A stretch of DNA of 64,000 nt from Haliscomenobacter sp040403615 (GTDB lineage Bacteria; Bacteroidota; Bacteroidia; Chitinophagales; Saprospiraceae). Numbering within the stretch: position 1 is the stretch's first letter; the number at the start of each line of letters is the position of its first letter. The stretch is from positions 1 through 64,000 of the forward strand of contig NZ_JBBAKG010000015.1 of the NCBI RefSeq assembly GCF_040403615.1, given 5' to 3'. Below, piece after piece: positions 52,273-61,621 of the stretch. The position numbers and the translations under genes were made by a program. The notes beneath the pieces are model-generated. The model saw nothing but the letters and a program-made list of their open reading frames with translations, had not been told where the DNA came from and did no database searches.

Positions 52273-55200
52273 ATGTTGCCAAATTTACCATCCGAAGCCA
52301 TCGTTTTCACCATAAATTCTGCGATCCGGCTAGGCCGAAATATCCAAAAAGCCTATGCGAATAGCATTCGGGCCAAGAGTTTAGTACTGCCTTTACCGAA
52401 GTTTGACAGCACACTAGACATTCTTTCGGCAGATCGTTTCTTTCAACGAGAAGGGGAAGACAATGGCCGCCAATTTCTAGTTCAATTGGAACACCTCAAC
52501 GCCTTGCACCAAAAAAGCATGAGCCAGGGCTTGATAGATGGGGAGAAAGACGAATACCTGGAATATTACAAGACTTTTTTCCGCATGGTGCGCAACGGCA
52601 ATGATGAATCCAAAATTCAGGATGGCGGCATCAATACCGAAGATGTAGTCGCGTTGCTCAAAATTCGCCAATGGGAAAAAGGCAAGGCACCACAACCCTC
52701 CGCCCTGCAACTTGTGGCGGGAAGTTTGGTGGAAATTGGCATCGATTATTTCAACAATGTTCCGGGCGCCCTCAATCTCGAGTCTTCTTACGGTCGGGCA
52801 TTGAAGCAGTTTCTTGATGGCTTTGACGACATTGAAATTGCTGAAAGCGACAACCTGAAAAGAACCCTGGCCAAAGATATTTTGCCGAAATTGTTCATTG
52901 GTGCTGCCGAAAGCTTGAGTGAATTGAGCAGTACGGTGGCCAACGATGAGCAATTTCAGCTATTTATCAAGGCCACGGCCAATGGCATGGCCAAAGACCT
53001 CATCGCCCGCACCGCCAAAAGTGATTCCGCAGATTACCACGATACCGTGCGTTGGGGGCAATTGTTGCTCAGTAGTTTGATCAAAAACGCCGGACATTAT
53101 GTTTTTTCAGCACCTTCAACTGTATTGGGTACTCCCGAAGCCAGTTCTGCGCTAATCCAACAAACCGGATTGACCCTGTTGAACATCATTCTGGACAAGG
53201 ATACCGACAACATCAGTTTGCGGCGGGTATTGACCGTCGAAGCGCTAGATCAAATTGTACGCGCTTCCTTGAGCGTATTGGCCGAATATCCTGAATTGCT
53301 CACCCATCAACGTGGAGTACAGGAAATCGTGAGTGGGGTAAGTTCAGCAGTAGCCCGTTCGGGAATTCAACGCCCAGATTTGTTGCCCGAAATTTTACGC
53401 CTCGTACTCGAGCATACCGCTGGCAACCTCTACCTGGTTTGGGAAATTGAAGAAGAAGATGCCAAGCACCTCTTGGTCAACGCAGTACAACATATTTTAA
53501 GCGTATTGGCCAAACCTTCCAGCAATGGAGCATGGCGACCCCGTTTGTCCAAAACCCAGATGATCAACCTGGTTGGGGATTTGCTCGATGATGTGGTGCA
53601 ACACCCTGGCTTGGTCACTGAAAAAGTACGTCAAGACTCCTTGCTTGCCGAAGTACTCAGCATCACGTTCCAGGCATTGGACAAAGTACCCAAAGAACAG
53701 CGGCTGCGTTGGGAAGTAGTTGAAATGCTGATTCAGCTCAACCTACGGGCAGTAGTCAAAAGTAAGTCTGTACTGGAAACCATCAATTGGGGAACGGACG
53801 AAGAGAGCACCACGATTTTAAACAAAATTCTAGACCTGATCTTCGTTTCTGTTTTCGATGGCAAAACCAATTTGGGCGTTGAGCGGGTCAAACTTTTGCA
53901 AGAAATTTTTGAATACGTAATGGATGTGGTGGTTGCGGAATACCCGAATCGCCTCGGCTTGGTGGTTGTCAAAATATTGGTTTCGCCAGAAACCGGAATA
54001 GACTTTTCAGAAGGCTTCAACCGCCCCTTGGCCGATGACATCGTGGAGGCGGCACTCATTCTGTTTACCCAGCACCCCGATTTGATTGTTGATGATTTAG
54101 CCCTGCAACGCATCATTGGTGGTGTAGCGGAAGCAGTCAGCAAAGCGGGCATTCATCAACCTGGCTTGCTTTCGGAAATTGTTCGCCTGGTATTGATCAA
54201 AACCGCTGATAACATTGAGTTGCTCATTGAAGCAGACCACAATGATGGGTTGGAATACCTCTTGGTGGTTGCCCTGCGGGAAATTTTGCAATCCTTTGGT
54301 GCAGAACCGCCAATTGGTCGATGGAAACCCCGCTTCACCCCTGAGCAACTGATTCAATTGACCGAATTCCTGCTGGATGAGGTGGTACAAAACCCTGCCT
54401 GGATTACCGACAAAGTGAATCAGAACAGTTTGCTGCGCGAAGTACTGGATCTGTCTTTAAGGGCCATGCAAAAAGTACCACCTGGACAGCGACTCAATGC
54501 GCAAACCTTTGAATACCTGATTGATGTGGTTTTAAGGGGTGTATCGCGTAGCCGAAAACTCCTGGAAAAGGTTCGTTGGGCTGACAACCAAACCGAGAGT
54601 GCAATTCTGGAAAAAGTCCTGGATTTGGTACTCAATTGTGTATTCCCGCCTTCTGAGGGTGCAGCGGTAGACAAACCCAAATTACTCATCGACTTGCTTG
54701 AATTTGTCTTTGATGTGATTTTGGCCGAAAACCCCGATGCCAAAGGATTGGCCTTACTGGAATTGATTTTATCGGATGCCGCAGGGATTGATTTTTCCAA
54801 AGGATTCGACCGGGATTTGGTGGAAGATCTTTTAGAGGCGGCGCAATATGCCATCGGGCAACATCCAGAATTGGTATCTGGAAAGCCCAATTTGGCCGAC
54901 ATCCTGGCCGATTGCTCGGCAGCCATTCACCTCCTGAGCATGGATCATCCCAATATTGGCGCCAAGATTTTGAGCTTAATCTTGGAACACAGCGCCGATA
55001 ACCTGGAAGCCGTTTTGGATACCCGCGCTGAAAACCCCAAACACTTATTGGTAGAGGCGCTTCAGCAAATTGTGTTGGCCATTTCCGCAGAGCGCAGCAA
55101 TGGCCGGTGGTCTAGAGTGATCACCGAAGAGCAAATGCTGGAATTGATTGAATTTGTGCAGGAGCAGTCCATTCCGATGCCTGAATTGCTCAAAGATGAT

Positions 55201-55635
55201 TATGTGTTTCGGGTTCTTGATTGTATTCTGATGGCAATGGATCAAAAGTCGCCACAATGGCGTCCACCTTTTGCACTCCTGCAAATTTTGATGGAAAATC
55301 TGCTGCTTATCGCCAAGGAACACCGGGAGTTGCTCAAAAAGGCCAACCTGCCTGATCGGGTTGATCAACCCATTGTTCTCACTTATTTGGTTGAAAAACT
55401 CTTGGAATTGCTTTTCCGTCAGGATAAAAATACCCATCGCATTATTACTCAATTGCCCGCACTTGATGTTGTGGTAGACTTCTTCCTGACTACCCTCGAA
55501 GAGTGGGACATCAATGAACACGCAGTGGACAAAGCCGCTGGCAAATTACAATACCAACTGGATCGTTTCACACTGGGAGATATTTCCCTGGAGGATTTGT
55601 TGGACGAATTGGGTACCGACGAAGATTTCCTGTAG
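52273..55635 (+). CDS. 1120-residue helical protein with three long repeats
   Basis: I do not recognise this protein. It is almost entirely helical, acidic, without signal peptide or membrane segment. Three copies of a repeat of about 260 residues start near 325, 585 and 848. Each copy has an AxxxxxxHPEL-like motif, an RPDLLPEILRLVLEHTAGNL-like motif (HQPGLLSEIVRLVLIKTADN, HPNIGAKILSLILEHSADNL), then KHLLVNAVQHILSVL and a WRPRLSKTQMINL-type motif. The N-terminal 320 residues are distinct (LPLPKFDSTLDIL near 37-49). The likely role is a scaffold; the periodicity suggests superhelical solenoid packing. The stop is followed directly by a large palindrome. Confidence 0.85.
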   Translation: MLPNLPSEAIVFTINSAIRLGRNIQKAYANSIRAKSLVLPLPKFDSTLDILSADRFFQREGEDNGRQFLVQLEHLNALHQKSMSQGLIDGEKDEYLEYYKTFFRMVRNGNDESKIQDGGINTEDVVALLKIRQWEKGKAPQPSALQLVAGSLVEIGIDYFNNVPGALNLESSYGRALKQFLDGFDDIEIAESDNLKRTLAKDILPKLFIGAAESLSELSSTVANDEQFQLFIKATANGMAKDLIARTAKSDSADYHDTVRWGQLLLSSLIKNAGHYVFSAPSTVLGTPEASSALIQQTGLTLLNIILDKDTDNISLRRVLTVEALDQIVRASLSVLAEYPELLTHQRGVQEIVSGVSSAVARSGIQRPDLLPEILRLVLEHTAGNLYLVWEIEEEDAKHLLVNAVQHILSVLAKPSSNGAWRPRLSKTQMINLVGDLLDDVVQHPGLVTEKVRQDSLLAEVLSITFQALDKVPKEQRLRWEVVEMLIQLNLRAVVKSKSVLETINWGTDEESTTILNKILDLIFVSVFDGKTNLGVERVKLLQEIFEYVMDVVVAEYPNRLGLVVVKILVSPETGIDFSEGFNRPLADDIVEAALILFTQHPDLIVDDLALQRIIGGVAEAVSKAGIHQPGLLSEIVRLVLIKTADNIELLIEADHNDGLEYLLVVALREILQSFGAEPPIGRWKPRFTPEQLIQLTEFLLDEVVQNPAWITDKVNQNSLLREVLDLSLRAMQKVPPGQRLNAQTFEYLIDVVLRGVSRSRKLLEKVRWADNQTESAILEKVLDLVLNCVFPPSEGAAVDKPKLLIDLLEFVFDVILAENPDAKGLALLELILSDAAGIDFSKGFDRDLVEDLLEAAQYAIGQHPELVSGKPNLADILADCSAAIHLLSMDHPNIGAKILSLILEHSADNLEAVLDTRAENPKHLLVEALQQIVLAISAERSNGRWSRVITEEQMLELIEFVQEQSIPMPELLKDDYVFRVLDCILMAMDQKSPQWRPPFALLQILMENLLLIAKEHRELLKKANLPDRVDQPIVLTYLVEKLLELLFRQDKNTHRIITQLPALDVVVDFFLTTLEEWDINEHAVDKAAGKLQYQLDRFTLGDISLEDLLDELGTDEDFL

Positions 55636-55744
55636 GGGCAACCCTGTGTGGTTGCACATGCAACCCAATCTGGTTGCACCGTGTTGGTCCTCCATGTGGT
55701 TGCACCACATGGAGGACTGGATGCCCACACAGGGGCATCCCTAC
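55633..55744. repeat. Composite palindrome of GGGGCAACC/GGTTGC units
   Basis: Outer arms GTAGGGGCAACCCTGTGTGG (from 55633) and CCCACACAGGGGCATCCCTAC (to 55744) pair, and an inner CCTCCATGTGGTTGCACC/GTGCAACC-type set pairs within. About 110 bp in total. It begins at the stop of the helical repeat gene and covers the stop of the FAH hydrolase gene on the opposite strand. Related GGGGCAACC/GGGCGACC words are found at 36043-36160. Confidence 0.75.
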
Positions 55745-56601
55745 GAGGGTTTCCATGCTTGGGCGACCTGTTTTTGTACCCCCAATCCATCAATACCCAA
55801 TTCGATTACATCACCTGGTTTCAGGTAGCGGGGTGGTTTGAAACCCAATCCAACCCCAAACGGGGTTCCTGTTGAAATCACATCACCAGGCAACAGGGTC
55901 ATAAACTGACTCAGGTAGTGAATCAAATGAGGGATTTTGAATACCAAATCATCGGTATTAGAATCTTGCACCATTTCGCTGTTTACAGATAACCAGAGTC
56001 GCAAATTGTGGGGATCAGTTATCTCATCGGGAGTTGCCAAAAACGGACCTAATGGTGCAAAAGTATCCGCGCTTTTTCCTTTGACCCATTGGCCTGAGCG
56101 CTCCAATTGGAATTCCCGCTCCGAATAGTCATTGTGCAATACATACCCTGCAACATATTCCATTGCTTCGGCTTCCTCTATATAGCTGGCTTTTTTACCA
56201 ATGACTACAGCCAATTCGACTTCCCAGTCGGTTTTGATCGAATTTTTGGGAATGATCAGGTTGTCATATGGGCCGCAAATGGCGGTAGTGGCTTTAAAGA
56301 AAACCACTGGCTCCTCGGGAAGAGCCATGCCGGATTCTGCGGCGTGCTTGGCATAATTTAGTCCAATGCAAATGAGTTTGGAGGGTCGGCCAATGCAGGC
56401 TCCGAGTCGCTCTAAAGGATCGATTGCTGCGCAAGTAGCGGCATTTGCAGTCACCCAAGCTGACAATTCCTTGATTTTGCCACTGGCAAAAAATTGTTCA
56501 TCAAAATCGGTTGTGAAAGCAGAAACATCGATGCGGCGACCATCGGGAAGCTGGACTCCCGGTTTTTCGGCTTCAGGTGCGCCGTAGCGGATTAATTTCA
56601 T
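55741..56601 (-). CDS. FAH family hydrolase, probable 2,4-diketo-3-deoxy-L-fuconate hydrolase type
   Basis: 286-residue metal-dependent C-C hydrolase. MKLIRYGAPEAEKPGV begins the long form with an N-terminal subdomain. The core shows ICIGLNYAKHAAESG near 90-104, the Glu-rich metal site TDWEVELAVVIGKKASY near 147-163, and STGTPFGVGLGFKPPRYLKPGD near 240-261. An SDR gene lies 153 bases upstream on the same strand. That pairing is typical of non-phosphorylative L-fucose/L-rhamnose routes, where the hydrolase splits 2,4-diketo-3-deoxy acids to pyruvate plus lactate. This role is an inference from context. Confidence 0.85.
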   Translation of the reverse strand: MKLIRYGAPEAEKPGVQLPDGRRIDVSAFTTDFDEQFFASGKIKELSAWVTANAATCAAIDPLERLGACIGRPSKLICIGLNYAKHAAESGMALPEEPVVFFKATTAICGPYDNLIIPKNSIKTDWEVELAVVIGKKASYIEEAEAMEYVAGYVLHNDYSEREFQLERSGQWVKGKSADTFAPLGPFLATPDEITDPHNLRLWLSVNSEMVQDSNTDDLVFKIPHLIHYLSQFMTLLPGDVISTGTPFGVGLGFKPPRYLKPGDVIELGIDGLGVQKQVAQAWKPS

Positions 56602-56692
56602 GGTGTGGTTTTTTGCGTTTATGGTTTTGGATGATGTGTTGCGAACTTCGTTCGAGGTGTTTTTTTCACGAACTTCGTACTGGGGACACGCA

Positions 56693-56750
56693 CCCACGAA
56701 TGAATTCGTGGGTTTGGATATAATTCCCTGCCCACGAATGAATTCGTGGG
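56693..56750. repeat. Two copies of a CCCACGAATGAATTCGTGGG palindrome
   Basis: The 20-base palindrome occurs at 56693-56712 and 56731-56750, preceded by GCGAACTTCGTTCG and CACGAACTTCGT words. It fills the gap between the SDR and FAH genes of the same putative operon. Confidence 0.85.
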
Positions 56751-56754
56751 TTGG

Positions 56755-57522
56755 TTAGTTGTTGAGGCGGGTGAAGCCCCCGTCCAGAGGGTAGTCGCAG
56801 CCGGTGATGAAGCCTGCTTCGTCTGAACAGAGGAACAGCGCCAGGTAAGCCACTTCAATGGGTTTGGCCATGCGGCCTATGGGCTGGGTTTTGGCCAGTT
56901 TTTCGTACATTTCAGCTTCTTGACCTGGGTAATTTTTGGTCAAAAAACCATCCACAAAAGGTGTGTGTACCCGCGCAGGCGAGATGCAATTGCAACGAAT
57001 ATTTTGTTTGAGGTAATCCTTGGCGGTAGCCAAAGTCATGGTCAATACCGCGCCCTTCGCAGTAGAATAAGCAAATCGATCCGGTATTCCGATGGTTGCA
57101 GCAATTGATGCCATATTCAGGATGACGCCGCCACCCTTTTCTTTCATCAGCGGAATGGCTGCGAATAGGCAATTGTACACCCCTTTGACATTGACGTTCA
57201 TCACGCGATCGAAATCGGCTTCGGTGGTAGTTTCAGCAGTACCAATATGCGCAATACCTGCATTGTTGACCAGGATATCCATTGGCCCAATTTTTTGAAA
57301 TATTTCCGCAATTTGGGCTTGATTGCTCACATCGCAGGCGTAGGCACTCGCTTTACCACCTTCTGCAACAATTGAATTTGCAGCCTCCTGAGCAGCGGCT
57401 TCGTTCCAATCCAGAATGTAGACTTCGGCTCCCTGCCGGGCAAATACCTGCGCAATTGCCAAACCGATACCACTACCGCTACCCGTGATGGCAGCCTTTT
57501 TGTTGCTGAGTGAAAAAAGCAT
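56755..57522 (-). CDS. SDR oxidoreductase, probable 2-keto-3-deoxy-L-fuconate dehydrogenase type
   Basis: 255-residue classical SDR with TGSGSGIG (13-20), NNAGI (86-90), Ser139 (NMASI), and Tyr152/Lys156 (AYSTAKGAV). All catalytic residues are in place. The C-terminal DGGFTRL block is normal. The downstream FAH hydrolase suggests it oxidises a 2-keto-3-deoxy sugar acid; other polyol or hydroxybutyrate substrates remain possible. It shares strand and direction with the FAH gene, though a palindrome separates them. Confidence 0.83.
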   Translation of the reverse strand: MLFSLSNKKAAITGSGSGIGLAIAQVFARQGAEVYILDWNEAAAQEAANSIVAEGGKASAYACDVSNQAQIAEIFQKIGPMDILVNNAGIAHIGTAETTTEADFDRVMNVNVKGVYNCLFAAIPLMKEKGGGVILNMASIAATIGIPDRFAYSTAKGAVLTMTLATAKDYLKQNIRCNCISPARVHTPFVDGFLTKNYPGQEAEMYEKLAKTQPIGRMAKPIEVAYLALFLCSDEAGFITGCDYPLDGGFTRLNN

Positions 57523-57611
57523 ATTTGTTGTGCGTTTTTTAGTTTTGGATCTTTAGTCTTAAATTGACGACCAATTCTACGCATCGAGAGAAAATCTGTC
57601 TCAACCTGAAA

Positions 57612-58730
57612 CTAAAACCCCTCCTCCTCCATGCGCCCGGTCAATTGTTTGACAATCTTGAATTGATTCAAAAATTCCTTGGCGATCACCCGAATAATGG
57701 TGTAAACCGGAATCGCAAAAATCATACCCACAATTCCATCAATTTGAGCACCGATGAGGATCACCAGAAAAATTTCCAATGGATGAGCCAAAACGCTTCT
57801 GGAAAAGATATAGGGTTGCAAAAAATTATTATCGAGGATTTGCATCACTTGAAAAACAAGGAATACCTTAATCAGCATCGGGGCCAACTGAGTATAAAAA
57901 TTGAGATCCAGATTGGAACATATAGTAATGAAAATACCAAATGCTGCGCCAATGATAGGTCCAAGATAAGGGATTACGTTCATTAAAGCTCCAAATAAAG
58001 CAATCAAAAGGGCATTTTTGACCCCTAATATGATCAGCATCAGCCAAAGTCCAACCGCAAACAAGGACAACTGCACGACCAAGCCACCAAAATAGCGGGT
58101 CAGCAGCGCCACTGCATCTTTGATGGTTTCGCGGGAAGCTTGCTCATATTGATCGGGGATCAATGCAATGACGAAATTGATAAACAGCTTGCGCTCCTGC
58201 AAAAAGAAAAAGGTGATAAAAGTAACCGCAGCAACATTCACGATAATGTTGCCAATAGCACCAACAATTGAGGCAATAAAACTGCCAATTTTACTCGGGT
58301 CAAACCACCCCTTAAGGCTATTTCTAAGCAATTTCTCCAGAGAATCCTCTGGTAGCTGAACGCCATACGCCAACAACCAACTTCCAATCTTATCGTAAGG
58401 CTCTTCCAATGCTGTTGCAATGGCTCGATAATCTACACTAGCCAGATTCGTGGCCTGCTTCAGAATTGAAGGCACAAAAAGCGCTATCACCCCCCCAAAT
58501 ACCAAAAAGAAAAAAACGAGGGTGAGTGCTGCACACATTGCGGGGCCAGGATGTCTTTTCATGATTCGGATCAAGCGAATTCGGGTATATATTGGTTGTC
58601 CAATCAACGAAACGATCCATGCAGCAACTACATAAGATATAATCGTACTAAAATTGTACACCAGAAAGCCTACAAACAGCGCCGTGAGGCCAATGATAAT
58701 GTAGCGACTCCAGTTTTGGGCGATGGTCAT
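57612..58730 (-). CDS. AI-2E family (PerM-like) membrane transporter
   Basis: 372-residue integral membrane protein with about 7-8 hydrophobic segments. The family pattern is visible in FFFLQERKLFINFVIALIPDQYE near 180, GALMNVIPYLGPIIGAAFGI near 255, LDNNFLQPYIFSRSVLAHPLEIFLVI near 310, and the terminal GIVGMIFAIPVYTIIRVIAKE. The family includes the autoinducer-2 exporter TqsA and Na/H antiporter-like proteins. No substrate can be assigned. Confidence 0.88.
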   Translation of the reverse strand: MTIAQNWSRYIIIGLTALFVGFLVYNFSTIISYVVAAWIVSLIGQPIYTRIRLIRIMKRHPGPAMCAALTLVFFFLVFGGVIALFVPSILKQATNLASVDYRAIATALEEPYDKIGSWLLAYGVQLPEDSLEKLLRNSLKGWFDPSKIGSFIASIVGAIGNIIVNVAAVTFITFFFLQERKLFINFVIALIPDQYEQASRETIKDAVALLTRYFGGLVVQLSLFAVGLWLMLIILGVKNALLIALFGALMNVIPYLGPIIGAAFGIFITICSNLDLNFYTQLAPMLIKVFLVFQVMQILDNNFLQPYIFSRSVLAHPLEIFLVILIGAQIDGIVGMIFAIPVYTIIRVIAKEFLNQFKIVKQLTGRMEEEGF

Positions 58731-58857
58731 AATGGTGACTTTTTGTGGAAGTTTATTTAGAGCTTTGGTAAAAATAGCAGATTTTCTGCAAATTCAATTT
58801 CTGCTTTTCATTTGTGGGTGTAACTTTAGATCAGGTAACTTCACACAACTATACATT

Positions 58858-60039
58858 ATGAGCAAGACAAAACATCTCACCCGCCGCAAGTTTATAGAGA
58901 AAACAGCGGTCTTGGGCGCAGCTACAGTAATTGGGCCTGCCCTACTTCATGGAACACCCACAACCGAACCCGCTAAAAAAATCCGCGTCAGCATCATTGG
59001 TTGCGGCAGCGTGTCCACCCAATACTTGCCACACATTTCCAAATCGCCCCATGTAGAACTGGTCAGTACCTGTGACATCATACCCGAAAGGGCACAAAAA
59101 GCTGCGGAAAAGTATGGCATCAAAAACTGGTATCCACACATCGATCAACTTTTGGCCGGTGAGCCATTCGATTTGATGCTCAACTTGACGAATATGCAGG
59201 AGCATGGCCGACTCAACAGGCAAGCCTTGCTGGCTGGTCGCAATGTGTGGAGTGAAAAACCCATGGCCAATACCTACGCCGAAGGTAAAGAATTGCTCGA
59301 TTTGGCGATCTCCAAAGGATTGCGCCTTTGGGGTGCTCCAGCGGTAGTCAACAGCCCGCAGTTTGCCTTTATGGCGCAGCAAATCCAGGCCGGTAAATTG
59401 GGTAGAATTGCAGCAGCTCACGCTCATTACGGCCATTTAGGGCCTACCTGGTCGGCATTTTTTTATGAAAAAGGGGGAGGTAGCTTGCCAGATTTGGGGG
59501 TGTACAACCTGGCTACCCTCACGGGTTTGCTTGGGCCGGCCAAATCCATTACAGCCATGACGAGCATCGTCACTCCTACCCGCAAAACGGACAACAAAGG
59601 AGAAATCACCGTAGAAGCGGAAGACAACGCCATCGTACTCATGGATCACGGCAAAGGCATAATTTCCAGCGTACAGTGTGGCTTCAACTATTTTGATCCC
59701 TATGGCCACGAAGGCAAAGGGCAAGAAAAACCCACCATCTCGATCTGGGGTAGCCATGGCAATATGAACTTGATTGGTTACGATTGGGCTCCTTTTGGCG
59801 TAGATATGGCCACATCAGAAAATGAAAACACGGTTCGACATGTACCAGATCCAGGCAACTACGTTTGGCAAATGGGCGCAACCGTTATTTCAGAATTTAT
59901 GGCCGGAGCCAGCGGAGAACCTCGTATTCAGGCCGAGCATGCATTGCATGTTCTGGAAATTATCGAGGCGGCTAGAAAAGCAGCTAAAACGGGAAAGAGA
60001 GTGAAGTTGATTTCAACTTTCAAATATCCAATTGTGTAA
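58858..60039 (+). CDS. Gfo/Idh/MocA family oxidoreductase with Tat-like leader
   Basis: 393-residue NAD(P)-dependent oxidoreductase. A Tat-like signal (LTRRKFIEKTAVLGAATVIG) precedes the Rossmann domain (RVSIIGCGSVSTQYLPHIS near 43-61). The EKP motif (VWSEKPMANTYAEGK near 128-142) and a C-terminal alpha/beta domain follow. Family members act on sugars or inositols. Tat-exported Gfo/Idh/MocA proteins are common in Bacteroidota and many hydrolyse or epimerise glycans with bound NAD. The start was set at 58858 rather than at the earlier ORF start because of the twin-arginine leader. Confidence 0.88.
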   Translation: MSKTKHLTRRKFIEKTAVLGAATVIGPALLHGTPTTEPAKKIRVSIIGCGSVSTQYLPHISKSPHVELVSTCDIIPERAQKAAEKYGIKNWYPHIDQLLAGEPFDLMLNLTNMQEHGRLNRQALLAGRNVWSEKPMANTYAEGKELLDLAISKGLRLWGAPAVVNSPQFAFMAQQIQAGKLGRIAAAHAHYGHLGPTWSAFFYEKGGGSLPDLGVYNLATLTGLLGPAKSITAMTSIVTPTRKTDNKGEITVEAEDNAIVLMDHGKGIISSVQCGFNYFDPYGHEGKGQEKPTISIWGSHGNMNLIGYDWAPFGVDMATSENENTVRHVPDPGNYVWQMGATVISEFMAGASGEPRIQAEHALHVLEIIEAARKAAKTGKRVKLISTFKYPIV

Positions 60040-60091
60040 AAGGGAAATATTGGGTGCCGTCCACATTTATCTAGATGTGGACGGCAAAAAA

Positions 60092-60511
60092 CTAATTGGC
60101 CGGCACCAAAATCCGGGTAAATTGAGGACCAGGAGCCGATACGGGTTCTAGAAAAATGGTATCTCTGGCAATTCTTTGTATACGAGACACTTGAGTACCT
60201 TCCTGCAATTGCATGACCAATTCTTGTCCATTCTTTTGGACACTCCAATTTCCTTTTTGCAGGGTGTCATCCAATTGAAATACGGCAGAACCATCGTCGA
60301 ATAGGTCAATTTTGGCCATTCCCAACGCCTGCATCATGCTTTCCATATAGTTGCGTTGGCCAGCGTCGGTTTGACGTTTAAAGTTTTCCTTTTTCATCGA
60401 GTCCAGGTCATAACGCCAACTGCCAACCAATTCTTCCTTGATTTTTTGTTCTTTAAGGCAAGAACTTAGGAGGAGAGAAAGAATCAAAATAGTACTGAGA
60501 TTACGGGACAT
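60092..60511 (-). CDS. Small lipoprotein, lipocalin-like
   Basis: 139-residue predicted lipoprotein (lipobox LLSSC near 14-18). It begins after the anchor with ELVGSWRYDLDSMKK, and contains LFDDGSAVFQLDDTLQKGNWSVQKNG and LEPVSAP, a pattern seen in lipocalin-like copper/resistance-type family proteins of Bacteroidota. Function not known. Single gene, on the opposite strand from the oxidoreductase gene. Confidence 0.7.
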   Translation of the reverse strand: MSRNLSTILILSLLLSSCLKEQKIKEELVGSWRYDLDSMKKENFKRQTDAGQRNYMESMMQALGMAKIDLFDDGSAVFQLDDTLQKGNWSVQKNGQELVMQLQEGTQVSRIQRIARDTIFLEPVSAPGPQFTRILVPAN

Positions 60512-60567
60512 AATAGTTTTTTTGGGTAAGAAAATGAGGGAACACAGCCATCTGTAAAGCGATATAT

Positions 60568-61431
60568 CTACTCTACAATCTGGCGCAGGTTTTGGCGAAA
60601 AGCCCGAGGGCTTGTACCAACAACCAAACGAAACTGTTTGTTGAAGTGCGACAAGTTGTTGAATCCACTGTCGTAACTCACGGCGGCAATACTCAGGTGT
60701 TCATTCGAGAGGAGCTGGCAGGCATGTGCTACCCGCACCTCGTTTACAAAATGGGTAAATGTTTTTCCTGTCAGGCGCTTGAAATAGCGGCAAAAAGCAG
60801 GAACGGTCATATTTACTCGACGGGAAACTTCGTCCAAAGTCACTTCTTGTTGAAACTGTGCTTCGACGTATTCGTATACTTCCTGGATTCTTTCCAGGTG
60901 TTGGGCTTGAACTTCGAAAGCAAATCCATCAGCGTTGAGCGAACTAAAATCTTCGGTTTGACTCAGTACCCTCAATACTTTCAATAGCTCTAATAGGCGA
61001 TCGAAAGGCTCCATATGGGCCATTGCCAGCAATTGTTCTCCTGCCCATTCCCGGGTTTGGCCATGAAAAATGATTCCCTTGCGGGAGCGCTCGAACAAAT
61101 GGTGTACTTCGCGCAATTCGGGTGCTTTCAGGAACTCCTTGCCCAGAAAATCTTCTTTCATTTGCACCACAATTTCAACCTGATCCTTAAAGTGGCCTTC
61201 AGTAAAACCCAGGTGAGGTAAATTTGGGCCCAAAAAAATCAGGTCGCCATCTTCATAATAAGAGATGTGGTTGCCGATATGGCGCTTGCCTTTGCCTTTG
61301 GAGATGTAAACGATTTCGTACTCCGGGTGAAAATGCCAGAAAGGCTTGTAAACTGGATCAAGATCAGTAAATTCCCGAATGGTAAAGGAACTTCCAAAAA
61401 CTGGATCAATTTTTTCTAACAGTGGTTTCAT
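60568..61431 (-). CDS. AraC family transcriptional regulator
   Basis: 287-residue regulator with an N-terminal cupin effector domain (HFHPEYEIVYISKGKGKRHIG near 33-53, DLIFLGPNLPHLGF near 63-76) and two C-terminal HTH motifs (VTLDEVSRRVNMTVPAFCRYFKRLTG and SIAAVSYDSGFNNLSHFNKQFR near 190-270). Typical of regulators that respond to sugars or related small molecules. It is divergent from the FAD oxidoreductase gene at 61676, which it may control. Confidence 0.92.
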   Translation of the reverse strand: MKPLLEKIDPVFGSSFTIREFTDLDPVYKPFWHFHPEYEIVYISKGKGKRHIGNHISYYEDGDLIFLGPNLPHLGFTEGHFKDQVEIVVQMKEDFLGKEFLKAPELREVHHLFERSRKGIIFHGQTREWAGEQLLAMAHMEPFDRLLELLKVLRVLSQTEDFSSLNADGFAFEVQAQHLERIQEVYEYVEAQFQQEVTLDEVSRRVNMTVPAFCRYFKRLTGKTFTHFVNEVRVAHACQLLSNEHLSIAAVSYDSGFNNLSHFNKQFRLVVGTSPRAFRQNLRQIVE

Positions 61432-61621
61432 ACTCGATTGATCGACTGAGACTAATTTAACTCATTTAAGACGAAAATATTGTCAAAAGGTCAAATTTGC
61501 ATCGAAAAACAATCGGCAAGTTGCCAAAAAATAAGCTACAAAATGTCGTACTCGTGTAAAATTTAACGCTAAATTAGCTTAGATTTAAAATGAAAAGTAA
61601 TCTACACGTAACAAAGTCAGC

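Noticed and set aside
55633..56750. CRISPR array
   Set aside because: Repeats are few, palindromic and of varying spacing, with no uniform spacers and no cas genes.
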